From Acidobacteriota bacterium (lineage in GTDB: Bacteria > Acidobacteriota > Vicinamibacteria > Fen-336), in the NCBI GenBank assembly GCA_003222275.1, contig QHVJ01000079.1, positions 1-46,681 of the forward strand: a DNA stretch of 46,681 bases, given 5' to 3'. The notes under the pieces were generated by a model. That model ran no database searches. It had not been told where the DNA came from and saw only the letters and a program-made list of their open reading frames with translations. Within the stretch, counting starts at the first letter, position 1, and every line of letters begins with the position of its first letter. The position numbers and the translations under genes are program-made. Shown here in pieces: positions 32,856-39,879 of this stretch.

Positions 32856-33430
32856 CGCGTCATCCTCGGCATCGGCGCGGTGGCCGGCATCGGCCGGGCT
32901 GAACGCAGCCGGGCTCCGAGCTGTTCTCGCCCACGGTGGAGCCGCGACCTCACCGTCCCCACCGCACAGCCCAGGGCGGACGCCGCCTCTTCGTAGCTCA
33001 GTCCCTGCAGGTCGCAGAGCACCACCACCTCACGGTAGTGGAGCGGAAGACCCAGCAGCCCCTCCCAGACCAGATCCGAGCGCTCGCGGCGGACGAGATC
33101 GGCCAGGGGGTCATCGGTTCCGGCCTCGTCCGACAGGGGCAGATGACCGCGCTCGCGCTCGATCCGCCGCCGGGCCAGGTTCCGGGCGATGCCGTGGAGG
33201 TAGGACGACAGCTCGCCGCGCTGGGGATCGTAGCCTTCGTTCCGGCGGAGCAGCGCCATGAACACCTCCTGCGTCACGTCCTCGGCCAGGGCCGGAGAGC
33301 CGCTCACTCGGAGAGCGTAGCGGTAGAGCGGCCCTTGCCAGCGCCGATAAAGGGCGGTAAAGGCCGCCTCGTCCCCGTCGCGCAAGCCCAGAAGCAGGTC
33401 GTGGTCGCTAGGCGTCACGGTCTCGGTCAT
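32852..33430 (-). CDS. ECF RNA polymerase sigma factor
   Basis: 192 residues from ATG 33430 with a CGGAGG ribosome binding site. Region 2: GDEAAFTALYRRWQGPLYRY and SPALAEDVTQEVFMALLRR; region 4: LPLHYREVVVLCDLQGLSYE and EAASALGCAVGTVRSRLHRG. No region 3, as expected for ECF factors. First gene of an operon with its anti-sigma and two secreted proteins, which are likely part of its own regulon (autoregulation is usual for this type but no promoter motif could be verified here). The 76 bp upstream separate it from panE on the same strand. Confidence 0.93.
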   Translation of the reverse strand: MTETVTPSDHDLLLGLRDGDEAAFTALYRRWQGPLYRYALRVSGSPALAEDVTQEVFMALLRRNEGYDPQRGELSSYLHGIARNLARRRIERERGHLPLSDEAGTDDPLADLVRRERSDLVWEGLLGLPLHYREVVVLCDLQGLSYEEAASALGCAVGTVRSRLHRGREQLGARLRSARPMPATAPMPRMTR

Positions 33431-33506
33431 CCTCCGCTCTGACGACCCACCCCGGCCCCTGCATTCCATTGCCGGGCTCAGGGGAAAAGGTTCCCGGACG
33501 GGCCGT

Positions 33507-34439
33507 TCAGGCCGTTCCGCGCGCCCGGCGCTCCCCGGGCAGCAAGGCGCGGTATATGAACTCGTTGACGGGCGCCGCCACCCCTGCTTCCCGGGCCAGG
33601 CGCACGACGGCACCGGTCTGGTAGTCGAGCTCGGAAGGATGGCCCTCCAGGATGTCGCGCTGCATGGAGGCGGTGCCGTCGGCAGGCAGGCCGTCGACGT
33701 AGGCCAGGGTGCGGGCGACCGCGTCCTTTCGCAGACCGACGCCCCGCGCCCGGGCGAGGTCGAAGACCTCTTTCATGGCCGACTCCAGCATCTCCCGCGA
33801 CTCCGGAACCGAGCGCAGCACACCGGCGGGCATGCGGGTCACGGCCCCCACGCCGCTCAGGGGCGCGATGAAGAGGAACTTCTCCCACAGCGCGGCGACG
33901 ATGTCGCCCGGCGTGCCCACGGACAAGCCCGCCGCCCTTTCGAACGCGGCGCGCAGGTGGTCGACGCGCTCGCTGCGGCGGCCGTCGCGCTCGCCGAACT
34001 CGATCCGGGGGGCGACCCCCGAGTGCCGGATGCGGCCGGGGCCGGCCACGAAGCTGAAGATCTTGCAGAACCCGCCCACGACGCGCTCCGGGCCCAGCTC
34101 CGTCGCGAGCTCGTCGGCGGCCTCCACGCCGTTCTGGAGCGGCACCACGAAGCCCCCGCGGTCCAGCAGCGGCCGGAGTTGGCGAGCGGCCTCCTTCACC
34201 TGCCAGGCCTTCACTCCCAGCAGGACCGCATCCGCCGGGCCGGCCTGCCGAGGCTCGCTCGTGGCGTTGGCCGGCCGGACGGCGAAGTCGCCGTCGACGC
34301 TCTCCACCCGCAGGCCCTCGCGCTGTATCGCTTCCAGGTGGGGGCCGCGCGCGATGAACACCACGTCCTCGCCGGCCTGGGCGAGGCGACCGCCGAAATA
34401 CCCGCCGACGCCCCCCGCGCCGAACACGGCGATCCGCAT
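33507..34439 (-). CDS. panE: 2-dehydropantoate 2-reductase
   Basis: 310 residues. N-terminal Rossmann fold MRIAVFGAGGVGGYFGGRLA binds NADPH; PLQNGVEAADEL and the C-terminal helical block WEKFLFIAPLSGVGAVTRMP .. HPSELDYQTGAVVRLAREAG are typical of PanE/ApbA (ketopantoate reductase, pantothenate and CoA synthesis). The lysine in WEKFL and the region after it fit the catalytic site. Several PanE-like proteins act on other 2-oxoacids, and no other pan gene is near, so the exact substrate is not proven. Transcribed away from the efflux operon. Confidence 0.88.
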   Translation of the reverse strand: MRIAVFGAGGVGGYFGGRLAQAGEDVVFIARGPHLEAIQREGLRVESVDGDFAVRPANATSEPRQAGPADAVLLGVKAWQVKEAARQLRPLLDRGGFVVPLQNGVEAADELATELGPERVVGGFCKIFSFVAGPGRIRHSGVAPRIEFGERDGRRSERVDHLRAAFERAAGLSVGTPGDIVAALWEKFLFIAPLSGVGAVTRMPAGVLRSVPESREMLESAMKEVFDLARARGVGLRKDAVARTLAYVDGLPADGTASMQRDILEGHPSELDYQTGAVVRLAREAGVAAPVNEFIYRALLPGERRARGTA

Positions 34440-34515
34440 TCCGACATTTTCCCCCTGATCCGCGCCGCCCGTAAAACGCTAGCACCCCCCAGCTCAGTGT
34501 AAGATCTGTCACTTC

Positions 34516-34536
34516 ATGACGACGAAATACGATTAA
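34516..34536 (+). other. Possible six-codon leader frame overlapping the TolC start
   Basis: ATG at 34516 followed by Thr-Thr-Lys-Tyr-Asp and TAA at 34534-34536, whose last base is the first base of the next ATG (TAATG). It could couple translation into the efflux operon. There is no clear ribosome binding site, and such a short frame may occur by chance. Confidence 0.2.
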
Positions 34537-35924
34537 TGAGCCCGCCGCTCTTCCTGCTCCTTTTCCTTTCGCCGCTGCAGCCACCGCCGCCTCCGAACCC
34601 GGGGGACGACCGGCCTCTCTATGGCGGCGTGCCGGCGGGGCCGGCGACGGCCGAGGTGCTCGACCTGACCCTGCTCGACGCCATCGAGCGCGGCCTGCAG
34701 CGGAACCTCGGGTTGCTCCTCGGCGAGCAGCGGGTCCGCGCCGCGCAGGGAGCGCGCTGGGAAGCCCTTTCCGAGCTGCTGCCCCAGCTCTCCTTCCGCC
34801 TCTCGGAGACGCGACAGAAGGTCAACCTGGAAGCGTTCGGCTTCACCGGCATCGTCGGCTTCCCCGACATCCCCCCGCTGGTGGGTCCGTTCAACGTCTT
34901 CGACGTCCGCGCCCAGGTGACGGACACCGTGTTCGCGTTCGGTTCCTACGAGAAGGTCCGGGCGGAGAAGAGGCGCATCGAGGCCGCCCGCCTCGACCTC
35001 CAGGATGTGCGTGACCGCGTGGTCCTCGCCTCCGCGAACCTCTACATGCGGGCGGTGGCCGAGGAGAGCCGGATCGACGCCGCGCGCGCCCAGCTCGAAA
35101 CCGCGCGGGTCCTCCATGAGCTGGCCCAGGACCGCAAGAAGGCCGGCCTCGCTCCCGCGCTCGACGTCCTGCGCGCCGAGGTGGAGCGCGCGGCCCGCGA
35201 GCAGGAGACGATCGTCGCCGAGGTGCGCCTCGCCAAGGCCAAGCTCGCCCTCGCCCGCGCCATCGGCCTTCCTCTCGGGCAGCCGTTCCGCCTGGCCGAG
35301 CACGTGCCCTACTCGCCCGCGCCGATACTTCCTCTCGAGGAGGCGCTGAAGACGGCGTACGCGGGCCGGTCCGACTGGAAGGCGGGCCAGGCGCGCCTGA
35401 GGGCCGCCGAAGCCGCCCGTCGCTCCGCCGCCGGCGAGCGCCTTCCCGCCCTCGACGTCTGGGGAGACTACGGCGCCCTCGGTGCCAGCATCGGCGGCGC
35501 CCGGGCCACATACACGCTGGGGGCGGCGATCCGGGTCTCCCTCTTCGACGGCGGGAAGACGATCGGCAAGGTCTTGCAGGCCGACGCCGCCCTCGAGGGC
35601 GAGCGCGCCGCGCTCGAGGACCTGCGGGCCCGTGTTCGCTACGAGGTGGAGGGCGCCGCCCTCGACCTCAAAGCGGCCCAGGACCGCGTGGGCGTCGCCG
35701 AGCGCGGGATGGCGCTCGCCAAGGAGGAGCTGACCCAGGCCCGGGACCGCTTCCAGGCCGGGGTCGCCAGCAACATCGACGTCGTGCAGGCCCAGGAGTC
35801 CGTCGCCGGCGCCACCGAGAGCTACATCGCGAGCCTCTACGACCACAACGTCGCCAAGGCGGCCATGGCCCGCGCTCTCGGCCTGGCCGAGGCGACCTAC
35901 AAGCAGCTTCTGCGGGGAGAGTGA
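34536..35924 (+). CDS. TolC-family outer membrane efflux protein
   Basis: 462 residues; short hydrophobic signal (MSPPLFLLLFLSPLQ), no lipoprotein Cys. Two outer-membrane-efflux repeats: the first around LLDAIERGLQRNLGLLLGEQ to LARAIGLPLG, the second around ALKTAYAGRSDWKAGQARLR to MARALGLAEATYKQLL. The helices are strongly heptad-like (coiled-coil tunnel). Outer channel of a tripartite efflux pump whose adaptor and transporter follow directly; the stop overlaps the adaptor start (GTGATG). Confidence 0.92.
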   Translation: MSPPLFLLLFLSPLQPPPPPNPGDDRPLYGGVPAGPATAEVLDLTLLDAIERGLQRNLGLLLGEQRVRAAQGARWEALSELLPQLSFRLSETRQKVNLEAFGFTGIVGFPDIPPLVGPFNVFDVRAQVTDTVFAFGSYEKVRAEKRRIEAARLDLQDVRDRVVLASANLYMRAVAEESRIDAARAQLETARVLHELAQDRKKAGLAPALDVLRAEVERAAREQETIVAEVRLAKAKLALARAIGLPLGQPFRLAEHVPYSPAPILPLEEALKTAYAGRSDWKAGQARLRAAEAARRSAAGERLPALDVWGDYGALGASIGGARATYTLGAAIRVSLFDGGKTIGKVLQADAALEGERAALEDLRARVRYEVEGAALDLKAAQDRVGVAERGMALAKEELTQARDRFQAGVASNIDVVQAQESVAGATESYIASLYDHNVAKAAMARALGLAEATYKQLLRGE

Positions 35925-37039
35925 TGGCGCGAGCGCGGTGGATCGTGTTCGGAGTGGTCGTCGCCGCGATCGTGGCCGCCCTCGCCTGGTGGCATTACTC
36001 CGGCCGCGAGTCCACCGACGACGCCCAGATCGACGGCCACATCGTCCCCGTGTCCGCCCGCGTGGGCGGCACGGTGGAGGCGGTCAAGGTCGCCGACAAC
36101 CAGTTCGTCGAAGCGGGCACGGTCGTGGTCCAGTTCGATCCTCGCGACTACCAGCTCGCGGTCGACCACGCTCGGGCCGATCTCGCCGAAGCGGAGGCTT
36201 CTGCCCAGGCCGCCCGGACCACGGTGCCCATCACCTCCACCACCGCCGCCAGCCAGGTCTCCGGCGCCGAGAGCGACATCGGCACCGCGCGCGCCCGCCT
36301 GAGCTCGGCGCGGGCCCGGCGGCAGGATGCCGAGGCCAAGGCGAAGAAGGCCGACCAGGACCTCGTGCGTTTGAAGACGCTGGTCGCGAAGGACGAGATC
36401 TCCCAGCAAGAGTACGACGCGGTCGTCGTCGCCGCCGAGTCCGCCCACGCTTCCCTGGAGGCGGCCCAGGCGGCGGTGAGAGAAGGCGAGGCGGGAGTGG
36501 CGGCCGCCGGCGCCCACCTCGCGGAAGCGAAGACGGCGCCGCAGCAGGTCGGGATCATGCGCGCGCGGGCCGCCTCCGCCGAGGCGAAGGTCGTGCAGGC
36601 GCGGGCGACCCTGGCCCAGGCCATGCTCGATCTGGACTATGCCACCGTGAAGACACCCGCGAGCGGTTACGTGAGCAAGAAGACGATCGAGGTCGGCCAG
36701 GTCGTCCAGCCCGGACAGCCGCTGCTGGCCATCGTGCCCCTCGACGACATCTGGGTCACGGCGAACTTCAAGGAGAGCCAGCTCCGGAAGATCCGTCCCG
36801 GGCAGCGGGCCGTCGTCGCCGTCGACGCGTATGGGGGCCGGCGCTACCAGGCGCACGTGGACAGCATCTCCGCCGCCACCGGGGCGCGCTTCAGCCTCCT
36901 TCCCCCGGAGAACGCCAGCGGCAACTACGTCAAGGTCGTGCAGCGGGTGCCGGTGAAGATCGTCATCGAGAAGGGCCAGGACTCGGAGCACGTGCTGCGC
37001 CCGGGCATGTCGGTGGTCCCCACCGTCTTCCTGAAGTGA
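35924..37039 (+). CDS. HlyD/EmrA-family membrane fusion protein
   Basis: 371 residues from ATG 35924; a GTG directly before it (35921) is the alternative. One N-terminal membrane anchor (WIVFGVVVAAIVAALAWWHY), then ESTDDAQIDGHIVPVSARVG and a lipoyl half (VEAVKVADNQFVEAGTVVVQ), a long coiled-coil hairpin (about 80-210), the second lipoyl half TVKTPASGYVSKKTIEVGQV and a beta barrel (IWVTANFKESQLRKI..GQRA). EmrA-type adaptors join an MFS pump to TolC. The stop overlaps the MFS start (GTGA). Confidence 0.93.
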   Translation: MARARWIVFGVVVAAIVAALAWWHYSGRESTDDAQIDGHIVPVSARVGGTVEAVKVADNQFVEAGTVVVQFDPRDYQLAVDHARADLAEAEASAQAARTTVPITSTTAASQVSGAESDIGTARARLSSARARRQDAEAKAKKADQDLVRLKTLVAKDEISQQEYDAVVVAAESAHASLEAAQAAVREGEAGVAAAGAHLAEAKTAPQQVGIMRARAASAEAKVVQARATLAQAMLDLDYATVKTPASGYVSKKTIEVGQVVQPGQPLLAIVPLDDIWVTANFKESQLRKIRPGQRAVVAVDAYGGRRYQAHVDSISAATGARFSLLPPENASGNYVKVVQRVPVKIVIEKGQDSEHVLRPGMSVVPTVFLK

Positions 37040-38604
37040 GCGCGGTCCCTGGCCGCCCCCCGCCGCCGCAGGTCAACCCGTGGATCGTCGCGGTCGCGGT
37101 CATGTTCGCAACCTTCATGGAGGTCCTCGACACCACGGTCGTGAACGTGTCCCTGCCCCACATCGCGGGCAGCCTCGATGCAACCGTCGACGAGTCCACC
37201 TGGGCGCTCACCTCGTACCTGGTGGCCAACGCCATCATCCTGCCCCTGGCCGGATGGCTCGCGAACCACTTCGGCCGCAAGCGGCTGCTGATCGCGTCGG
37301 TGACGGGCTTCACGATGGCGTCCTTCCTCTGCGGCCTGGCCCCGAACCTCGAGATGCTGGTGCTCTTCCGCGTCATCCAGGGCATGACGGGCGGCGCCCT
37401 GCAGCCGCTGTCGCAGGCCGTCCTCCTCGAGGCCTTCCCGCCCCACGAGCGCGGCAAGGCGATGGGGTTCTGGGGCCTCGGCATCGTCGTCGCCCCGATC
37501 TTCGGGCCCGTCCTCGGCGGCTGGCTCACCGACAACTACTCCTGGCGCTGGGTCTTCTACATCAACATCCCGGTCGGCATCGTGTCCCTCGTGATGACGA
37601 AGCTCTACGTCTTCGACCCTCCCTACATCGAGCGGAAGTCCGACAAGGTCGACTACTGGGGCATCGGTCTGCTCGCGGTGGGGGTCGGGGCGCTGCAGTT
37701 CCTCCTCGACAAGGGGCAGGAGGAGGACTGGTTCTCCTCGGATCTGATGCGGGTGCTGCTGGTCCTGGCGGTGGTGGGCCTCGTGGCCTTCGTCGCGCGC
37801 GAGCTGACGACCGAGCATCCGGTCGTCGACCTTCACGTCTTCAAGGAGAGGACGTACAGCGCGGGCGTGTTCCTGATGACCGTGCTCGGCTTCGTGCTCT
37901 ACGGCAGCCTCGTCCTGCTCCCGATCATGCTCCAGACGCTTCTCGGATACCCGTCCCTGCAAGCGGGGATCGCGATGGCTCCGCGCGGCATGGGGTCGTT
38001 CCTGGCCATGCCCGTGATCGGCGTGCTGGTGGCGCGGGTGGGGGCGCGCAAGCTTCTCGCCCTCGGCCTCCTGGGCGGATCGGTCACCCTCTATTGGCTG
38101 GGCGAGCTCAACCTCTCGGCCGGCTATTGGGACATCTTCTGGCCGCAGTTCATCCAGGGGATCTCGCTCGGGCTCCTCTTCGTGCCCCTGACCACGATCA
38201 GCATGGACCCCATCGCCAAGGAGAAGATGGGAAACGCGACCAGCATCTTCAACCTGATGCGAAACCTCGGGGGCAGCATGGGCATCGCCGCCTCCACCAC
38301 CCTGCTCGCCCGCCACGGGCAGGCCTACACGAGCATGCTCGCCGCGCGCGTGACACCCTACGATCCGGCGACGCAGTCGATGCTGGAGTCGATGCGGCGC
38401 GCGTTCATGGCCCGCGGCGCGGACTTCGTGACCGCCACCCAGCGCGCGCACGCGGCACTCTTCGGCCTGGTGGGCCGCCAGGCCACCATGCTCGCCTTCG
38501 TCAGCGTCTTTCGCCTATTGGCTCTGATCTTCCTGTTGATGCTGCCCCTGGTGCTCATCATGCGGAGCCCCCGCAGCCGCGGTCCCGCGACCCCCGCTCA
38601 CTGA
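37036..38604 (+). CDS. DHA2-family MFS multidrug transporter, EmrB/QacA-like
   Basis: 522 residues, 14 predicted membrane helices, inner membrane. GTG start at 37036 overlapping the adaptor stop. Drug:H+ antiporter motifs: LDTTVVNVSLPHIAGSL (motif D1), GWLANHFGRKRLLI (motif A), GLGIVVAPIFGPVLGGWLTD (motif C). With the TolC and EmrA-like genes it forms a complete tripartite pump for exporting drugs, bile-like or other amphipathic compounds. No regulator gene adjoins it; the divergent neighbour is panE. Confidence 0.93.
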   Translation: MSAVPGRPPPPQVNPWIVAVAVMFATFMEVLDTTVVNVSLPHIAGSLDATVDESTWALTSYLVANAIILPLAGWLANHFGRKRLLIASVTGFTMASFLCGLAPNLEMLVLFRVIQGMTGGALQPLSQAVLLEAFPPHERGKAMGFWGLGIVVAPIFGPVLGGWLTDNYSWRWVFYINIPVGIVSLVMTKLYVFDPPYIERKSDKVDYWGIGLLAVGVGALQFLLDKGQEEDWFSSDLMRVLLVLAVVGLVAFVARELTTEHPVVDLHVFKERTYSAGVFLMTVLGFVLYGSLVLLPIMLQTLLGYPSLQAGIAMAPRGMGSFLAMPVIGVLVARVGARKLLALGLLGGSVTLYWLGELNLSAGYWDIFWPQFIQGISLGLLFVPLTTISMDPIAKEKMGNATSIFNLMRNLGGSMGIAASTTLLARHGQAYTSMLAARVTPYDPATQSMLESMRRAFMARGADFVTATQRAHAALFGLVGRQATMLAFVSVFRLLALIFLLMLPLVLIMRSPRSRGPATPAH

Positions 38605-38617
38605 CGTTGCTCTTCGA

Positions 38618-38646
38618 CGCCGAGGCCGCAGAGGACCGCAGAGGCA
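38618..38646. repeat. GC-rich GCAGAGG-type direct repeat
   Basis: CCGAGGCCGCAGAGGACCGC followed by AGAGGCAAC: two close copies of CCGCAGAGG with a third degenerate one before. Similar cgcagaggac-type intergenic strings are known from several bacterial phyla; no function is assigned. It directly precedes the hairpin repeat copy B. Confidence 0.5.
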
Positions 38647-38652
38647 ACAAGC

Positions 38653-38814
38653 AAAAGCTGCGAGCGGAGCGGGATTCACTCCCGCGTAGCGAGCGGGGGG
38701 TTCAGGGGGGCGCGCCGCTAGCGCCCTCCTGCTCAATGACGGAGCGGGATTCACTCCCGCGAAGCGAGCGGGGGGTTCAGGGGGGCGCGCCGCTAGCGCC
38801 CCCCTGCTAATGCC
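38653..38814. repeat. Hairpin repeat, copies B1 and B2 in tandem (75-bp period)
   Basis: Copy B1 spans 38666-38740 and B2 38741-38814. They differ at a few bases (CGTAGC against CGAAGC; CCCTCCT against CCCCCCT; ends). Each has hairpin GCGGGA-ttcac-TCCCGC (38669-38685 in B1) followed by AGCGAGCGGGGGGTTCAGG and a second stem-loop GGGCGC/GCGCCC. The first 13 bases before B1 (GCTGCGAGCGG) extend the match to copy A at 394-529, which lies in reverse orientation. Non-coding; possibly a REP-like element able to spread as a unit. Confidence 0.85.
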
Positions 38815-38846
38815 AACCCACGCCTATCCGCGGTAGAGTTCGTCGC

Positions 38847-39164
38847 ATGAGGTCCATGGAGCGGACCGCAGAGAGTCTCGCGCGGACGGAAACCGAGCTG
38901 CGCGCGGAGAAGGCCGCCGCCCTCGCCCGCATCGCGGGCACGCTCGAGGGTCTCCTGGCGGAGTTGAGGCGGCGGCGCGAGAGCTTCGGCGGGCTGCCGA
39001 GCGAGGAGCGCGATCCCGCCGTCGAGGCCTACGATGCTCTCCGGGAGCAGGCCCGGCTCTATCGCTGGTACCTGGTCGTGCAGCGGGAGGCGCTGGGCCT
39101 CTTTCGTCATGACGACGTCGACCGCCATTACCCTCTGCCCGAGCCGCTGTCCCCCCACCACTAG
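38847..39164 (+). CDS. Small coiled-coil protein of unknown function
   Basis: 105 residues; ATG 38847 or ATG 38856. Mostly helical and charged: TAESLARTETELRAEKAAAL .. LLAELRRRRESFGG, then AYDALREQARLYRWYLVVQR and a His-rich tail. No signal peptide, no membrane helix, no known domain. It ends 5 bp before the aat start and is probably co-transcribed with it. The function is unknown. Confidence 0.65.
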   Translation: MRSMERTAESLARTETELRAEKAAALARIAGTLEGLLAELRRRRESFGGLPSEERDPAVEAYDALREQARLYRWYLVVQREALGLFRHDDVDRHYPLPEPLSPHH

Positions 39165-39169
39165 CTCGT

Positions 39170-39856
39170 TTGCCCATCTTCCGACTGGATCATCGGATCG
39201 CCTTCCCGCCCGTCCAGCACGCCGAGGACGGCCTGCTCGCGGTGGGGGGCGATCTCCGGCCCGAGCGGCTCCTGCTCGCCTATCGCAGCGGCATCTTTCC
39301 GTGGTATTCGGAGGGCCAGCCGATACTCTGGCACTCCCCCGATCCGCGCATGGTGCTCGTCACGCGCGACCTCGAGGTGCCGCGAAGCCTACGCAAGACG
39401 ATCCGCAAGCAGCCGTACGGCTTGACCCTCGACGCCGCGTTCGGCCAGGTGGTGGCCGCCTGTGCGTCGATCGAGCGCCCGGGCCAGTCCGGGACCTGGA
39501 TCACGCCCGACATGCAGGCGGCCTACCGCGAGCTGCACCGGCGGGGGCTCGCCCACTCGGTGGAGGCGTGGCGGGAGGGACAGTTGGTCGGAGGCTTGTA
39601 CGGCGTCTCGCTGGGAGCCGCGTTCTTCGGCGAGTCGATGTTCGCGCTCGCTCCCGACGCTTCGAAGATCGCCTTCGTGCGCCTCGTGGAGCAACTCGTC
39701 CGCTGGGGCATCGGCCTCGTCGACTGCCAGGTCTACACCGACCACCTGGCCCGCTTCGGCGCGGTGGAGTGGCCGCGGAAGCGGTACCTCGCGGCCCTCA
39801 AGAAGGCCCTCGCCTGTCCAACCCGGACCGGCCCGTGGCGCTTCGAGGACGTCTAG
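39170..39856 (+). CDS. aat: Leucyl/phenylalanyl-tRNA--protein transferase
   Basis: 228 residues, TTG start at 39170 five bases after the preceding stop; E. coli Aat has 234. Family motifs: GLLAVGGDLRPERLLLAYRS, GIFPWYSEGQPILWHSPDPR, TWITPDMQAAYRELHRRGLA, HSVEAW, LVGGLYGVSLGAAFFGESMF, VDCQVYTDHLARFGA. It attaches Leu or Phe to N-terminal Arg or Lys, making substrates for the ClpS/ClpAP N-degron pathway (cytoplasm). The partner transferase bpt lies 3 kb away on the other strand. Confidence 0.95.
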   Translation: MPIFRLDHRIAFPPVQHAEDGLLAVGGDLRPERLLLAYRSGIFPWYSEGQPILWHSPDPRMVLVTRDLEVPRSLRKTIRKQPYGLTLDAAFGQVVAACASIERPGQSGTWITPDMQAAYRELHRRGLAHSVEAWREGQLVGGLYGVSLGAAFFGESMFALAPDASKIAFVRLVEQLVRWGIGLVDCQVYTDHLARFGAVEWPRKRYLAALKKALACPTRTGPWRFEDV

Positions 39857-39879
39857 CTCCACGCCCGTCGCCTCAGGGA

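Noticed and set aside
37080-38810. Long plus-strand frame overlapping the MFS gene
   Set aside because: Composition is Arg/Pro/Gly-rich without membrane helices; it is a shadow of the transporter.
38653-38814. CRISPR or attachment site
   Set aside because: Only two tandem copies without spacers and no integrase or tRNA near; better explained as a hairpin repeat.
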